From: Physcia stellaris
Lineage: Eukaryota; Ascomycota; Lecanoromycetes; Caliciales; Physciaceae
Direction: 5' to 3'
Length of the DNA stretch: 64,000 bases
Assembly: GCA_018902385.1 (NCBI GenBank)
Contig: JABSSW010000052.1
Span: forward strand, 1 to 64,000
Shown: positions 14,330 through 27,200 of the stretch, in pieces
Layout of the letters: each line of letters opens with the position of its first letter
How positions within the stretch are numbered: the first letter of the stretch is position 1
Notes under the pieces: model-generated
Seen by the model: the letters and a program-made list of their open reading frames with translations, nothing else
What the model was told of the DNA's origin: nothing
Database searches by the model: none
Program-made: the position numbers and the translations under genes

Positions 14330-15387
14330 AAATGAATTCGTTTTTTCAACGCATTTGCGAAAACATTTGTTTTATCAAAAAATCAAACGACAATTTGCGT
14401 TTATTGTCAAAATTATCGAAAATTCAATGAAATCACGATCAAAAACAATTATTCATTGTCGTTGTTTTTTAAAAACGTTAAAACGTTTCGCGAATCAAAA
14501 CATTTCATCAAAATAAACATTCGAAATGCGTATCATAAAATTCGTATTTCGAAAAAAATGAATGAAAAATTGTTTTTCGTATTCGTTATGAACAATACGA
14601 ATTCAAATTATGTTTTTTCGATTTTGTTAACGTTTTTGCTTTTTTCAATTTTATGTTAATGAAATATTAAAAATAAATTGACGTTTTTTGCGTGATGTAT
14701 TTGAATGATATGTTGATTTATTTCGAAAATAAACAACAACATTGAAAACATGTTCGTTTGATGTTTAAAACGTTGTTACGTTATCGTTTGTATTTCAAAT
14801 TGAAAAAATGCGAAAAAAAAAAAAAATATTTTTTTTTAAATTTCGTTGTTGAAAATTATATTTAAAATGAAACGTTCGCGTATAAACGCAATCGTCGATT
14901 GATTTGAATTCGAAAATGCGAAATCGAAAATCATGATTTTTTAAATTTTGTTGAATTTTTAAACGTTTTGTTAAGAAATTTTCGCAAATCGTAAATCAAT
15001 TTACGAATTTGACGCGTGATGCGAAAAAAATCGTTTTTTATTTGTTATGAAAAAAATATTAAAATTTTTCAAAAACGAGTTCAAAACTAAATTCACGATT
15101 GTTTTTATTTTTACGCATTATAATTGAAAAACGAAATTATTAATGAAAATTTCAAATGTTTTTGGTCGCGAAACAAATAATGTATTCAATCAAAAAAACA
15201 AAAACGATCAATGACATATTTTTTTCGTTTTTCAATTACAAATTCAAAAAAACAAAAATTAAAAAATACGCATTTGAAAAAAAAAAAACTGTATGCGATA
15301 ATGTTTTTTGATTTCAAAAATTGAAAATATTATTTGCAAAATAACAAACATTTATTATTATTTTTGATCAACAATTTTCGATATTTT
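14330..15387 (+). mobile_element. Gypsy reverse transcriptase fragment (E)
   Basis: Broken piece of a Gypsy-type element reading rightwards. Parts seen are the RT fingers and palm (NIRNAYHKIRI at about 14,515-14,550), a YLND box at 14,698-14,709, and sequence matching the RT-to-RNase H transition up to about 15,160. It stops at 15,388, where the LTR of copy B starts, so B appears to have inserted into E and E is the older of the two. It differs from the A/B family in sequence. Several breaks are present. Confidence 0.7.
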
Positions 15388-15613
15388 TGTAACGAACGTA
15401 CATCGAATTCAACATTTGACAAATTAACATTTAACATCGTTATTTATCACATCGAATGATAAAATCGAAATTCGTTTTGACGCATTCAAAAATCAAATTT
15501 TTACATATGTTTTTGCAAATTTCATGTATAAATTTTTCATTTCGATATTTTCGTGTAATTATGTAATAATATCATATTTTTGCATAACATTTCACATTAT
15601 ATCGAAATCATTT
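15388..15613 (+). repeat. Left LTR of Gypsy copy B (shared part)
   Basis: Begins TGTAACGAACGTACATCG and matches the right copy at 22,631-22,852 as well as the copy A LTR on the other strand. The LTR continues beyond 15,613, where it can be followed in copy A but not in the right LTR of B, so its inner end is not fixed. Confidence 0.8.
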
Positions 15614-18600
15614 TTTTCATGTTCGTTTATGATACGCGAACATTCAAATAAACAAAACTTTCTGTTTCAAAATTCAAAAATGATAGAAACATAATAGATT
15701 CAATCGTTTGATCATTCAAAAACAACAAAACGTAACAAAACTGATTGTAAAAAAATGCGAAAAAACGAAACATAATAAATTCGTTTGTCGATTCAATTGA
15801 ATATTTTGAAAAGACGAATTTCAACGATAATCGATTCAAAATAATTTTTTCGAACGTCGATTCAAATTCGTTTCAAAATTTTGACAAAAATTTTTTGTTT
15901 CAAAATGATTCGATTACATTATCAAACACATATCAAATCATTTCGAAAAATGACATTTTCATACAAAAAAAACATCAAAAAGTTAATCAAAAATTTCATT
16001 TTCAATAAATCAATTCAATTTTTTATCAATAAACGACATTACATTCAATCGATTATTTAAATTTTTTATATTTCGAATTTTTTTTTCGAAATTTTTTTTT
16101 TTCAATCAAATTTATTAAATCATCATGATTTTTTCAATTCGTTTGAAAAAACGTCAACGATTCAACGAAATAAAAATTTGAATATTTTCGATTTTAATCA
16201 GAAAATCGATAATTTTGAACGTTTTTCGATATTTATATGATCACAAAATGTTCGATTTTACAAAATCGAATTTCATCGATTTTGACGTCAATCGACATAT
16301 TCAATTTTTCGAAATTAAAAAAAGCGATTTTGAACAATTTGCACGATTTTGAAAATTTTGAAATTTTTCAAAAAAAATAGAAACAAAAATATCAATATCA
16401 TTCGTGTTTGAAACAATCGCGAAAAATACATAAAAACGAAAAATTTAAAACATTTTTCGAATTCGATGAAATCAACGATTTTCAATTCGAAACAAATCGA
16501 ATGAAAATTCGAATAAATATCGTATTAAAATCAACAAACGATTCGTCGCTAATCGTAAAAAAAGAAAAAAAAAAAAAAAAAAAATTTTCGAATGATCAAA
16601 TTGTCGATATTTTTTTCAAAAATTAATTATAACGAAAAAATTGATTTTTTTCAAAATTCGTTCAAAAACAAAAAAAATTTTTAAATACATCGATTTTTTT
16701 ATTTTTTTGAACACAAAAATTCAAACAAATTTTCGATTACATTCGATATAATATTTGAAAAAATAAATGCGTAAATAAATTGAAAATCAATACGAATTGA
16801 TATTTTATTAAAAACAACAAATCACGCAATCGTTCAATGAATTAAAAAACAAAATCGTCGAACACGTTCACATTCGACGTAAAATTCAACGTCAATATTT
16901 TTTCGATTACGAAAAAATTTTCAAATTATTCGATATCATTTACGTTAATGCAAATCATGATCGAAATATTCGACGTCAATACGACGATTTCAAAATGAAA
17001 TTTTCGAATGTATACGAATTTTATTCAAAATTTTTATTATTGATTAATCAATTATTCAACAAATTTGAAACGACAAAATTCATGATTTGAAAAAAAAAAA
17101 TTTATCGTTAAATTCAAACGATTTGAATAATTTGAATAATTGAAAATTTCGTTTGACGATTTTTTATCGAAAAATTCAAACAATCGATAATCGTCATCGA
17201 CGTATTCAAAACAACGACGATAATTTTTTCAAATTTTCGAATTATAAACAAACATTTCGAATTCGTCGAAACGAAAAATATTTTGCGAAATTAATCATCA
17301 ATTACATCAATTCAATCGAGAAAAAAATTTATAAAATTGTCATAATTTGTTTTTTTGTGAAAAAAAAATGTCGTCGTTGTGATAATTTAAAACATTGATA
17401 ATAAAAATGCAAATCAAACAAATCGTTATTCGAATGAATAAACGATTTGATTAAAAAAATATTAATTTTCAAAATATTGCAACGATTTTCGATTATATTA
17501 ACAATATATTCATTTTTTTTTCATTTTTCGTTAAATCGAAAAATTAATAATTTTTTCGAAAACGCGAAAAAAAATTATCAAAATTTGTAAAACGAAATTT
17601 TCAGCATAACATTTTTAACGAATTTTTTGTAAATTTTTAATTAAAAAATAAATTTGTTTTTTGACAATCGAAAAATCATAATTCATAATTTAATTGATAT
17701 CGATATTTTTGAATATGTTTTCATTAATAAAAAAATTGCGCAAAAAAAGTTTGTCATAAATTAAAATTAATTTCAATATTTTTATCGAAATTCAAAAAAA
17801 TTTTTAATTTCGAAAAAAAACAAAAATCAAATTTATTATTCATCAAATATTGTTCAAATAACGATACAAAATCATTCAAAATTTTTCGTTTTTTTGTTTA
17901 TTCATTAAAATAAAACAACATTCGTTGATTTTAAAAAAATTGAATAAACAAACATGAAATAATTTTCAACATAATTAATAACGAATGTTATTTCATTTCA
18001 AATCATTGAAATCATAACGAAATTTTTTTTTATCGTTTCGAAAATCGATATTTCAAAAATTATTTAATTCAAACAAATAATCGAATAAAACATTTTATTT
18101 GTCGTTTTTTGAACGATTTCTTACGTCGTTTTTTTTTACGAACGTTTAAAAATATCAAATATTTCAAAAACGATCAATTTCGATTTCGTTTCGATCGATT
18201 TTTTTTCGTTTTATCGTTAAAAACTGAATCGAAAAAAAATCGTCGTTAAAAAAATTTTTGAATTTTGATTTCAAATATGTTATCGAAAAAATAAACAAAA
18301 ACTATTTTTCGAATAAATTTTTCAAAAAAAAACAAAAAATAAAAACAATACGCGAAACACAAAAATCGAATTTAATCAACGTTTCGATCAAAAAATTCGA
18401 TTTATTCAAAAAATTTACGCGACGTTCTAGTCGAAAATTTAAAATTACGATTTTCGAACATGAAAACGACGAACAAAATTTCGATTTTGACGTATTATTA
18501 AATGTCGTTTTTGTTAACGCGATTGTTTTTCAATCGTTAACGAAATTTAAAAAAAAAATCAAAACGTTTTTTTTGATTATGAAAAAACTAAACGAAATTA

Positions 18601-21600
18601 TCGACAACGTCAAAAAAAATTTAATCAAAATAAAAATTAATTTCGATTTGAATTTCAAAAAATTTTTTTAAAATCATGAAAACAATCGTCGAAAAATTGA
18701 AACGTAAAATTTTTGAATTTCTTAAACGATTTGAAAACGTATTTAATTCGAAAAAAATCGACAAATTATTTTCGCATAAATTTTACGATTACAAAATCGA
18801 ATTGACGAAAAATTCGAATCAATTATTTCGAAATCGAATTTATTTTTTATCGTTTAAAAAATTCGAAATTTTTCAAAAATATTTACACGATAATTTTCAA
18901 AAAAAATTTATCAATTCAAACAAAACGTTTTATGTTTCGTTCATTTTATTCGTCGTCAAATCGAACGAACAATTTCGTTTGTGTGTCGATTATCGAAAAT
19001 TGAACGTCATAATCAAACGTAATAATTATTTTATTTCGTTGATCGAAAAAATTTTCGCAAAAATTATCGATTGTAAATTTTTGTTCAAATTGAATATTAT
19101 ATTTGTTTTCAACAAATTTCGAATGAATTCGCAAAACGAAAATTTCATTATTTTCATATATTCGTTAAACATTTACAAATATCATATATTGTTTTTTGAA
19201 TTAATCAATGATTCGATCAATTGACAACATTACATGAATAATTTGTTGTTTGAATATATTAATCATTTTTGTCAAATGTATTTGAATGATATTTTCATTT
19301 ACAATAAAATTCGAAAACAACATGAACGATATTTCATTCAAATGTTTCAAAAATTAAAAAAAAATCGATTTTCAAATCGATATCAAAAAATGCGAATTTT
19401 TTCAAACAAAAATTTCATTTTTAAAAATTATATTGTCGACGAAAAAATTACGCATAAATTTTAAAAAAATACAAAATATCGTTAATTGAATTCGTTCAAT
19501 TTGCATCAAAAAAATGCAAACGTTTGTAAATTTTTGCAATTTTTATCGACGTTTCATTAAAACGTTTTCGAAATTCGTCAAATTTTTAATTCGAATGATC
19601 AAAAAAAAAAATTGATTTCGAATGAATCGATTTCGTTAACGAAACATTCGAAATTTTGAAAAAACAAATAATCGAAATTTCAATTTTTCGACATTACGAT
19701 CGCAATCGTAAAACAATTTTGAAAATCGATTTTTCGAATTGATGTTTAAATGAAATTTTATTTCAATACGACGACGACGAAATTTTTCATTCGATTATTT
19801 TTTTTAATAAAAAAATGATTTTTGTCGAATGCAATTACGAAATATATAATCAAAAATTTGTAATCATTATTCGATATTTAAAACGTTGAAAATTCGAATT
19901 CGAAAATATTGACGAATTCGTCGAAATTTACATCGATCACAAAAATCTGAAAATTTTTATGATAAACAAAAAATTTATTTTTCGTTAAATACGTTGAATC
20001 GAAATTTTGATTGATTATAATATTAAAATTCAATATCAATTCGACGTCAAAAACGTCAAAACAAATGTTTTAATTAAAATGTTTGAATTTCGTTTCGTCG
20101 AAAACGACGAACGTGAATTCTATAAAAAACAAATTTTGTTGTCATTTTTTCGATTGTAATTATGTTCGATTGATTTTTAAAACGATTTATACGAACGCGT
20201 CATGCAAATCAATCGAAAAAACGAAAATTGTACGAATTATCGTCAAATTTTGATCGAAAAACAAATCATCAATGAAAAAATAAATTTACAAAATTGTTTC
20301 GATCGAAACGAAATTTTTTTTAAAAACGAAAATTTATGAATATCAAATCAATTAAATTTCATGATTGAAATAATTCGTGACGTTCACGATCAATTTTTTT
20401 GCGCACATTCGAACATAAATCGTATTGAAAAATTCGTTAAACGTTATTATTATTGATTTAATATGAAATTGTTCATCAAACGTTATGATCGAAATTGTCA
20501 CAAATGTCAACGATCGAAATTTTCACACGATAATCGTCACGAATTGTTGATTTTATTGTCGATTTTTAATCAACGATAAATTGACATATCGATAAATTTC
20601 ATAATTGAATTATTTAATTTCAGAAACAACAATGTCATTTGTTTTATTATCGATCGTTTAATCAAAAAACGTTATTACGTTTTTTGCGTGATCGATGACG
20701 ATAATTTAACAATGCAAATTTGTGTCAAAATATTAATACATTACGTATTTCGTATTTATGAATTATTTTTTTTTTTTTTTCAAATCGAAATGATCAATTC
20801 GTAAATCGCGTTTGAAAAATTTTCTGTAAACGATTAAAAATCAAATGTAAAATATTTATCGTTTTTCAATCAAAAATTGATGATCAAATCGAACGAACGA
20901 ATCAAAATATCGAAATTCGATTGCGTTTGTATTGCAATTATCGTCAAAACGATTGATTTGATTGAATAAATATCATGAAATTCGTTGACAATAACGATGT
21001 TTCAACGATCATCGAATTCATTTTTTTTTTCATTAATAAAAATTATCATTTTCGAATGATTTTTGAATCGAATTTAAATAATTACGAAATCATTAAAAAA
21101 CGTTTGTTGATTAAACAAAACGAATTTATTGTCGAAAAAATGAATCGTATTATCGAATACGTCAAAATCAATGTTGTCGACGCGAAACAAAAAATAATTG
21201 TTCGAATCAACAAATTTCGTTTGTTTATAAATTTTGAAATAAAAAATTATTTTTGATTAAATCGTCGTTATATAAAAACAATTCGTTCATCAAACAAACT
21301 CGATGACAAAAAATTGAATTCATACAAAATAATCAAAAAAAGAAATTTCGTTTATGAATTGAAATTGCTCGACGACATGCACATTCATTCAATTTTTCAT
21401 TTTTGATTGTTGAAAAAAAATTCTAAAAATTCGTTAAAAAAACAACATAACGATTTTTCAAAATTGATTATTGCAAATGATATGTTTAAATGAAAATTCG
21501 ATAATATATTAAAATTTCGATATCATTATTATCGATTACAATATCGTTACAATTGATTCGAATGAAAATTTCACGATCGAACATAATATTACGTCGACGA

Positions 21601-21976
21601 CGACGAATTTCAAAATGTTCAAAATATCGTGAATGTTTTTCACGAAATTAATTCAAAAACAACAAAATTTGTTTTGCGAAATAATTAAATCATGAATTTT
21701 ATTGTTTATGATCGATCAAAAAATTGTTATCGAATTCGTTACAATTCATTTTCAAATTGATTTCAATAATTTTTTTTTGTTATTCGTTTCGTTATCATTT
21801 CGCGTTGTTTACAATCAAAATTTACGTCGCATAAAAAATTGAATCGTGTCAAAAATATTTTCAAAAATTGTCGTCAAATTTTATTGAACAATAAATAATA
21901 ATGTAAAATATCATGCAATAAAATAAATAAACGCAAATTGTTAAAAAAATTCGAATATTTACGAATTCGTCAACAA

Positions 21977-22430
21977 AATTTTTAATTGTTTATTAATGAC
22001 ACGCGAAATTATTTGTAAAATTCGTTCAAAATATTTGTTTTTCAAAAAATTTAATACATACATATTTCGTTAAATGCAATGTACGAATTAAACGTTGTAT
22101 ATGCGATAACATCAACGCGTTAATCGTGATAATAAAAATTTTATCGATTTGTTCAAATTGTTCGTTTCGTGATATCAATTTGATATTACAAAAATTTTTA
22201 AATTTGTTAATATGCGAAATCGAATTTTTAATTGTTTGTTTATTAATGTTCGTCGAAATTATTTTTAACGAATTGTATAAATCGATTATTTTTCAAAATA
22301 TTCATTATATTCACGTTTTGTCGCATGCAATGTACATATCGATTTTCGCATACACGAAAATATTATTGCGTTAAACATTGTTATCACGATTTTATTAACA
22401 TGTTCAAATTGTTCATTTCAAAATGTAATC
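21977..22430 (+). repeat. About 250 bp imperfect tandem duplication in the 3' part of copy B
   Basis: Two adjacent, diverged units of about 245-251 bp. Paired landmarks are AATTTTTAATTGTTT at about 21,977 and about 22,223, and GTTCAAATTGTTC at about 22,150 and about 22,402. The same arrangement is present in copy A (about 1-480, reverse strand), so the duplication predates both insertions and belongs to the family. Confidence 0.7.
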
Positions 22431-22630
22431 ACATGAATGTTTTCATTTTGACGAATCAATTTCGTTGACGAAATTCATTTCGCGACGTTTCGCGTTTGTT
22501 TTTTTGTTTCGACGATTAATTATTCAACGTTATTTAACAACACATTTATATCGCGCAAAACGTTCATCGATAAAAAAAACAAAAATCAATTAATCGTTTC
22601 GAAACGAAATTGAAAAAAAACGAAAAATAA

Positions 22631-22852
22631 TGTAACGAACGTGCATCGAATTCAATATTTGAAAAATTAACATCGATTTAATATCGTTATTTTATTACAT
22701 CGAATGTTAAAATCGAAATTCGTTTTAACGCATTCAAAAAATCAAATTTTTTACATATTTTTTTGCAAATTTCATGTATTTGTTTTTCATTTCGATATTT
22801 TCGTGTAATTATGTAATAATATCATATTTTTGCATAATATTTCACATAATAT
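22631..22852 (+). repeat. Right LTR of Gypsy copy B (truncated)
   Basis: Begins TGTAACGAACGTGCATCG and follows the left LTR for about 222 bp. The match then ends, and 72 bp of unrelated AT-rich DNA leads to the LTR of element C. I infer truncation at this end. Confidence 0.75.
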
Positions 22853-22924
22853 CAAATTTCAATTATCGAAAAATCGATTAACAATTGTACAAAATTCTTT
22901 TTTTTGCGAAATTTATTCAATTTT

Positions 22925-23108
22925 TGTAAAAATTCAAAATTAATAGAATTGATGTGAAAAATCGTTTGATTTTATATAATAAATTAATCGCAAAAAGCGC
23001 ATAATTGATTTTGACAAAATTCAAAATCAAAATTAAATTTTGAATTTTAAACGAATATATCGTTTCGATTGTCGAAAAATTTTTTATTCAAACAATTTGA
23101 TCATTACA
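22925..23108 (-). repeat. LTR of element C, left copy (184 bp)
   Basis: Starts TGTAAAAATTCAAAA and ends GATCATTACA, with TG..CA termini. It matches 29,861-30,043 along its whole length. It is clearly more mutated than the right copy. Confidence 0.9.
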
Positions 23109-23739
23109 TTTTTTTTTAAACAACAAACAAATAAACAATTATATTGCGTATTATCAAAAAAATTTTCGCAAATATCGTAAATTGATTTCAAATCGTGTAC
23201 GAAATGAATATTTGAAACAAAAATGTTAAAATCATTTGAATGTCAACAAAACATATTTTTTTTTATTTTTCGACAACAACAACATGATCGAAAAATTTTG
23301 AATTATTTGTAAAATAATTTCGTTTTCAATCAATTTGTATGCGCAATTGATTGAATTAACGATAATTTATGATATCGATCGCGTTCGAATTGTCAATCAA
23401 ACGACGATAAATAAAAATTCAATTTTGTGATAATCGTGATTAATAATGAACAATTTTTAAATCGTTTGACGACGCAATTTCGTGAAAAACATTCGAATTT
23501 GCGTCGAACGACAATAAAAATAAACATCGAATATTTCGAAAATGAAAATAATTTTCAAATTACGCATTTTCAAAATTTAACAATTATTTTAATTCAAATA
23601 AAAAATTTTTCAAATTTTTAATATTTTTTTGTTGAACGTGTACGATGAACATTCATGTTGACAATTGATTTAATATAACGATCGAAAAATTAAATTTTCA
23701 TGCAATCAATGTTCGAACATTCGTTCGTTTATTGTTTAT

Positions 23740-24273
23740 ATGATTTTTACAAACGTCAATCAAAAAACATGCGACAATTGTTTTTACATGTATCGTGTTT
23801 TCGAATGTTTTTTTAACAAATACGTTTTTGTTACAAATTTTGATTCGATAATTGAACAACACAATATTTCAATTACGTTCAATAATCGAATTAATACGCG
23901 TGTTCACGACGATGTGATTGACAATTTATCGTCGTATTTTTTTGTGCGAATCAATCGACGAAAATTTGAAATATTGTCAATTTTAACGATTTTGTTTTCG
24001 TCATTATCGCAATCAATGTTTGCAATAACATCGATTGCGACGACGATTCAAACACAATTCGATCAATCATCAAATAAAAATGAAAATTTTTTTATGAACG
24101 ATAAAAACGATTCGATGTTTGCGTCGTTAAATTTATCGTTTTTATCGACGAACGAAAACGAAATATTCGAATCGAATCAATCAACACAATCAACGATTGT
24201 TGTACAATTATCGATTGTAACACAATCATCGATTGTTCAAAAATTCAAAAAATCGTTTTTTGATTTTTCATGA
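23740..24273 (+). other. 177-codon open frame antisense to element C
   Basis: An open frame on the strand opposite to the element's own genes, between its integrase end and its left LTR. The residue mix is broader than in chance frames nearby, with a CDNC pair, a CFF cluster and a Ser/Thr/Gln-rich tail. I do not recognise it. It could be an antisense frame carried by this family, a fragment of another inserted element, or chance. It lies in fossil DNA, so current expression is doubtful. Confidence 0.3.
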
Positions 24274-27200
24274 TCAAAATCATTTTTTTTTGATTTTGAT
24301 TGATTGATAAAACGTTTGAAACAACGTCGTCAAAATGAAAAAAATGATGCACGTTTCGAACGTGTTCATGTTTTCGTCGTCAAATTTAAAAAATTGATCG
24401 TTGCGTTACGACGTCAAAAAAAAACGTTCGATCGTTCGATATCGTGATATCGATAACGTTAAAAATTAAAAATTTCGTAAAACATGATTTTCGAAATGAA
24501 AATTGAAAAAAACGATAAATTTTTTTGTTGAAAATTAGAAATTCGACGTTAAACGTTATTTGTTTTTATGAATCATGTTACGAAAAATCAATGTTATGAA
24601 AAACGATTTTATCGTGTTTGCGTTACATACGACGATACGAAAAAATCAATCGATTATTTTTTGATTGCATTGATTTATGATTTATTCGTATTTCAAATCA
24701 AATTTTACAAAACGAAACAAAAATGCGAAAGTTTGAATAATAAATACGATTTTTTTTTCATTTTTCGAAAATTTCAAAAAGAAAAAACGACAATAATAAC
24801 AACAATAACATAAAAAAAAAACAACAAAAAATTCGATTTTTCGCGTAAAATCATTTTGTATGAATCGTACAAAATTCGACAAATATTTTTTTTTAAATGA
24901 TTCATATTATGTCATTGTTTTCAAAAAATTTATCATTCGAAAATGACATATAATTTTTATTCGATTTTTTTTTTTAACATTTCGAATTTTGCGCGTTTTG
25001 TTACGTTTTTTTTTCGATATCACGATTTTTTTCGCAACGACGTCAATGATTTCAAATTGTTTTTTTGTTTTAAACGAACGTTCGCGATTTTTAAACATAC
25101 GTTAATTTTTGTTCATTTTTTCATTCACATTGATTAATTTCATTCGATTATCATTGATAAAATATTTATTTGACGATTTTTCAAACGATTTGAACACATA
25201 AATATTCAAAATTTTATTGCGTACGATTTCGTAAAAATCATATCAATCGATTTCGAATTTTTTTGATTTTTTCGTTCGTATCAATATTTTGTCGTTTTCG
25301 TGAAAATTTTTTTTTTGATTTTTACATTTCAAATTGTTTTGTTTTTTTTAACACGTTGCATGATTTTTTTGAATGTTTTTGCGCGTTCACGATTCAAAAA
25401 TGAAATCGAATTTATTTTTTCGTTATAAAAATTTGAAATTAATTCATCGACATCGTCAAACAAAATCGAATTAATTTCATAAAAAAAATAAAAAAATGAA
25501 AAATTAATCGTCGTATGCGTTCGAATTCGCGTAACGAACAAAATTTGATTCAAATAAATGTTTTAATTTTTGATAAAATTTTCAATGCAATATTTGATCA
25601 ATTTATGATTCAAAACGTTATTGAAACGTTTCATTGTTTCGTTCGTTTTTGAATGATAAAAAATAATATTTTTTATGTTTGATTTCAAACAACGCAAATG
25701 TTTTAATTATAACAAATGTTTACAAATTAACATTTTTATCAATGATGATTTTTTTGAAAATTTCGTAATCACGATAAATATCGTTAATCACGAAATTCGC
25801 AAAAATTTCGAAAATTGTTTCAAAAACAACGCGTGCAACAAATCATTTGATTATATAATCAATAACAATCACGATTCATTTGTTATTATTAACAGTGATA
25901 AATAATGATTCGATCAAATCGAAATTTCAACGTTTAAATGATTGATTTTTATCAAATCAAATTTTTGAAAAATGCATTACATTTTTTTGACGTTTTTGAA
26001 TTTAACGATCAATTGACATTTTAAACATATTTGTACAAAATGTTTGATGTTTTTACGCATGTCGAATTATCATTGTTTGATTTTAATAATATCAAACAAA
26101 ATCGTATTCGAACAATAATTATAAATTTTGTGAACATGATTCAAATAATTTGCACGAATTCAAAATTCGATGTAAAAAATTCAATTGTCAACAAAAAAAT
26201 TTCGATAATGCGAAACATTATCGTCGTTCAATTTGAATTGATTTTCATATTTTTTCAATTTCGCATTTCATTTTATTTTATTTGACAAAATTTCATTACG
26301 CGTATAAATTATTATCGTTTCGTCGAAAATAATGATACGCAAATTTATTTGCAAAAATCGCAAACGATAATCGTTTTTTCGATTTAAAATATCAAACACA
26401 ATCATTTCAAATTTCGATTTATATTTGATGTTCAAACGATATTTTTCGAATTTAACGAATCAACAAATCAAACGATTCGATGATTTTATCGTATTTTTCA
26501 AATGTTACAATTCGACGTGATTCGTACGTATCAAAATTGTCGTTTCATTTTTCACGTAACATTTTCATTTTCGCAAAATTTTTTTAATGATCAAAAATTC
26601 ACGTTCGTGAATCGCAAAATTACGTTCGACGAAAAAAAATATTTTGTTTTCGAAAACAATAAAATGTTTTTTGTTATCGAAATTTATTTGATAAAATATC
26701 GTTTTTCATTCGAAATTCGAAACATCGATTTCAATAATGAATAACAAAAACGTATCAAATTGCGTCAATACACGATCATTACATATGACATTTTTGATGA
26801 TCGTAAAAACGTTTTTGATCGAAAATTGTTATAAACATCGATTTGTATTTGCGATTTTCAATTTTTTGAATAAATTCATAAAGTGATTCAATGATAATGA
26901 CGAAATTTTTTATGAATTTTCGATAATAAACACAAAAATTCAAAAAAACGAATATCGTGTATCGTTTGAAACGACGATCAATTTTGAATGATTTTTAATT
27001 TGATTTCGTTTATACGCATTTCATCATTGTTTACGATATGTTTATAAAATTTAATTTGTTTTTGAAAAAAAAAACATTTCGACGATTTCGCATAATAATT
27101 ATGTTTGTAAAAAATTTCAATTACGAATTTTACATGTTCGAAATGTTTTTCGTCGTTTTTGAAATAAATCAATATGTCGTTCAAATAAACGATCACAAAT

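Larger units (their letters stand above)
15388..22852 (+). mobile_element. Gypsy LTR retrotransposon fossil, copy B
   Basis: Broken but nearly full-length Gypsy-type element, about 7.5 kb, in the opposite orientation to copy A. LTR sequence begins at 15,388 and again at 22,631. Parts in order are a gag-like region around 16,400-17,400, the RT lead-in at 18,258-18,671, RT at 18,676-19,224 with LCVDYRKLN, a YLND box near 19,277, a region matching RNase H and linker at about 20,060-20,340, and integrase-side sequence around 20,640-21,256. A long noncoding 3' part follows. The right LTR copy matches only to about 22,852. Many breaks are present and it is heavily mutated. Confidence 0.85.
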
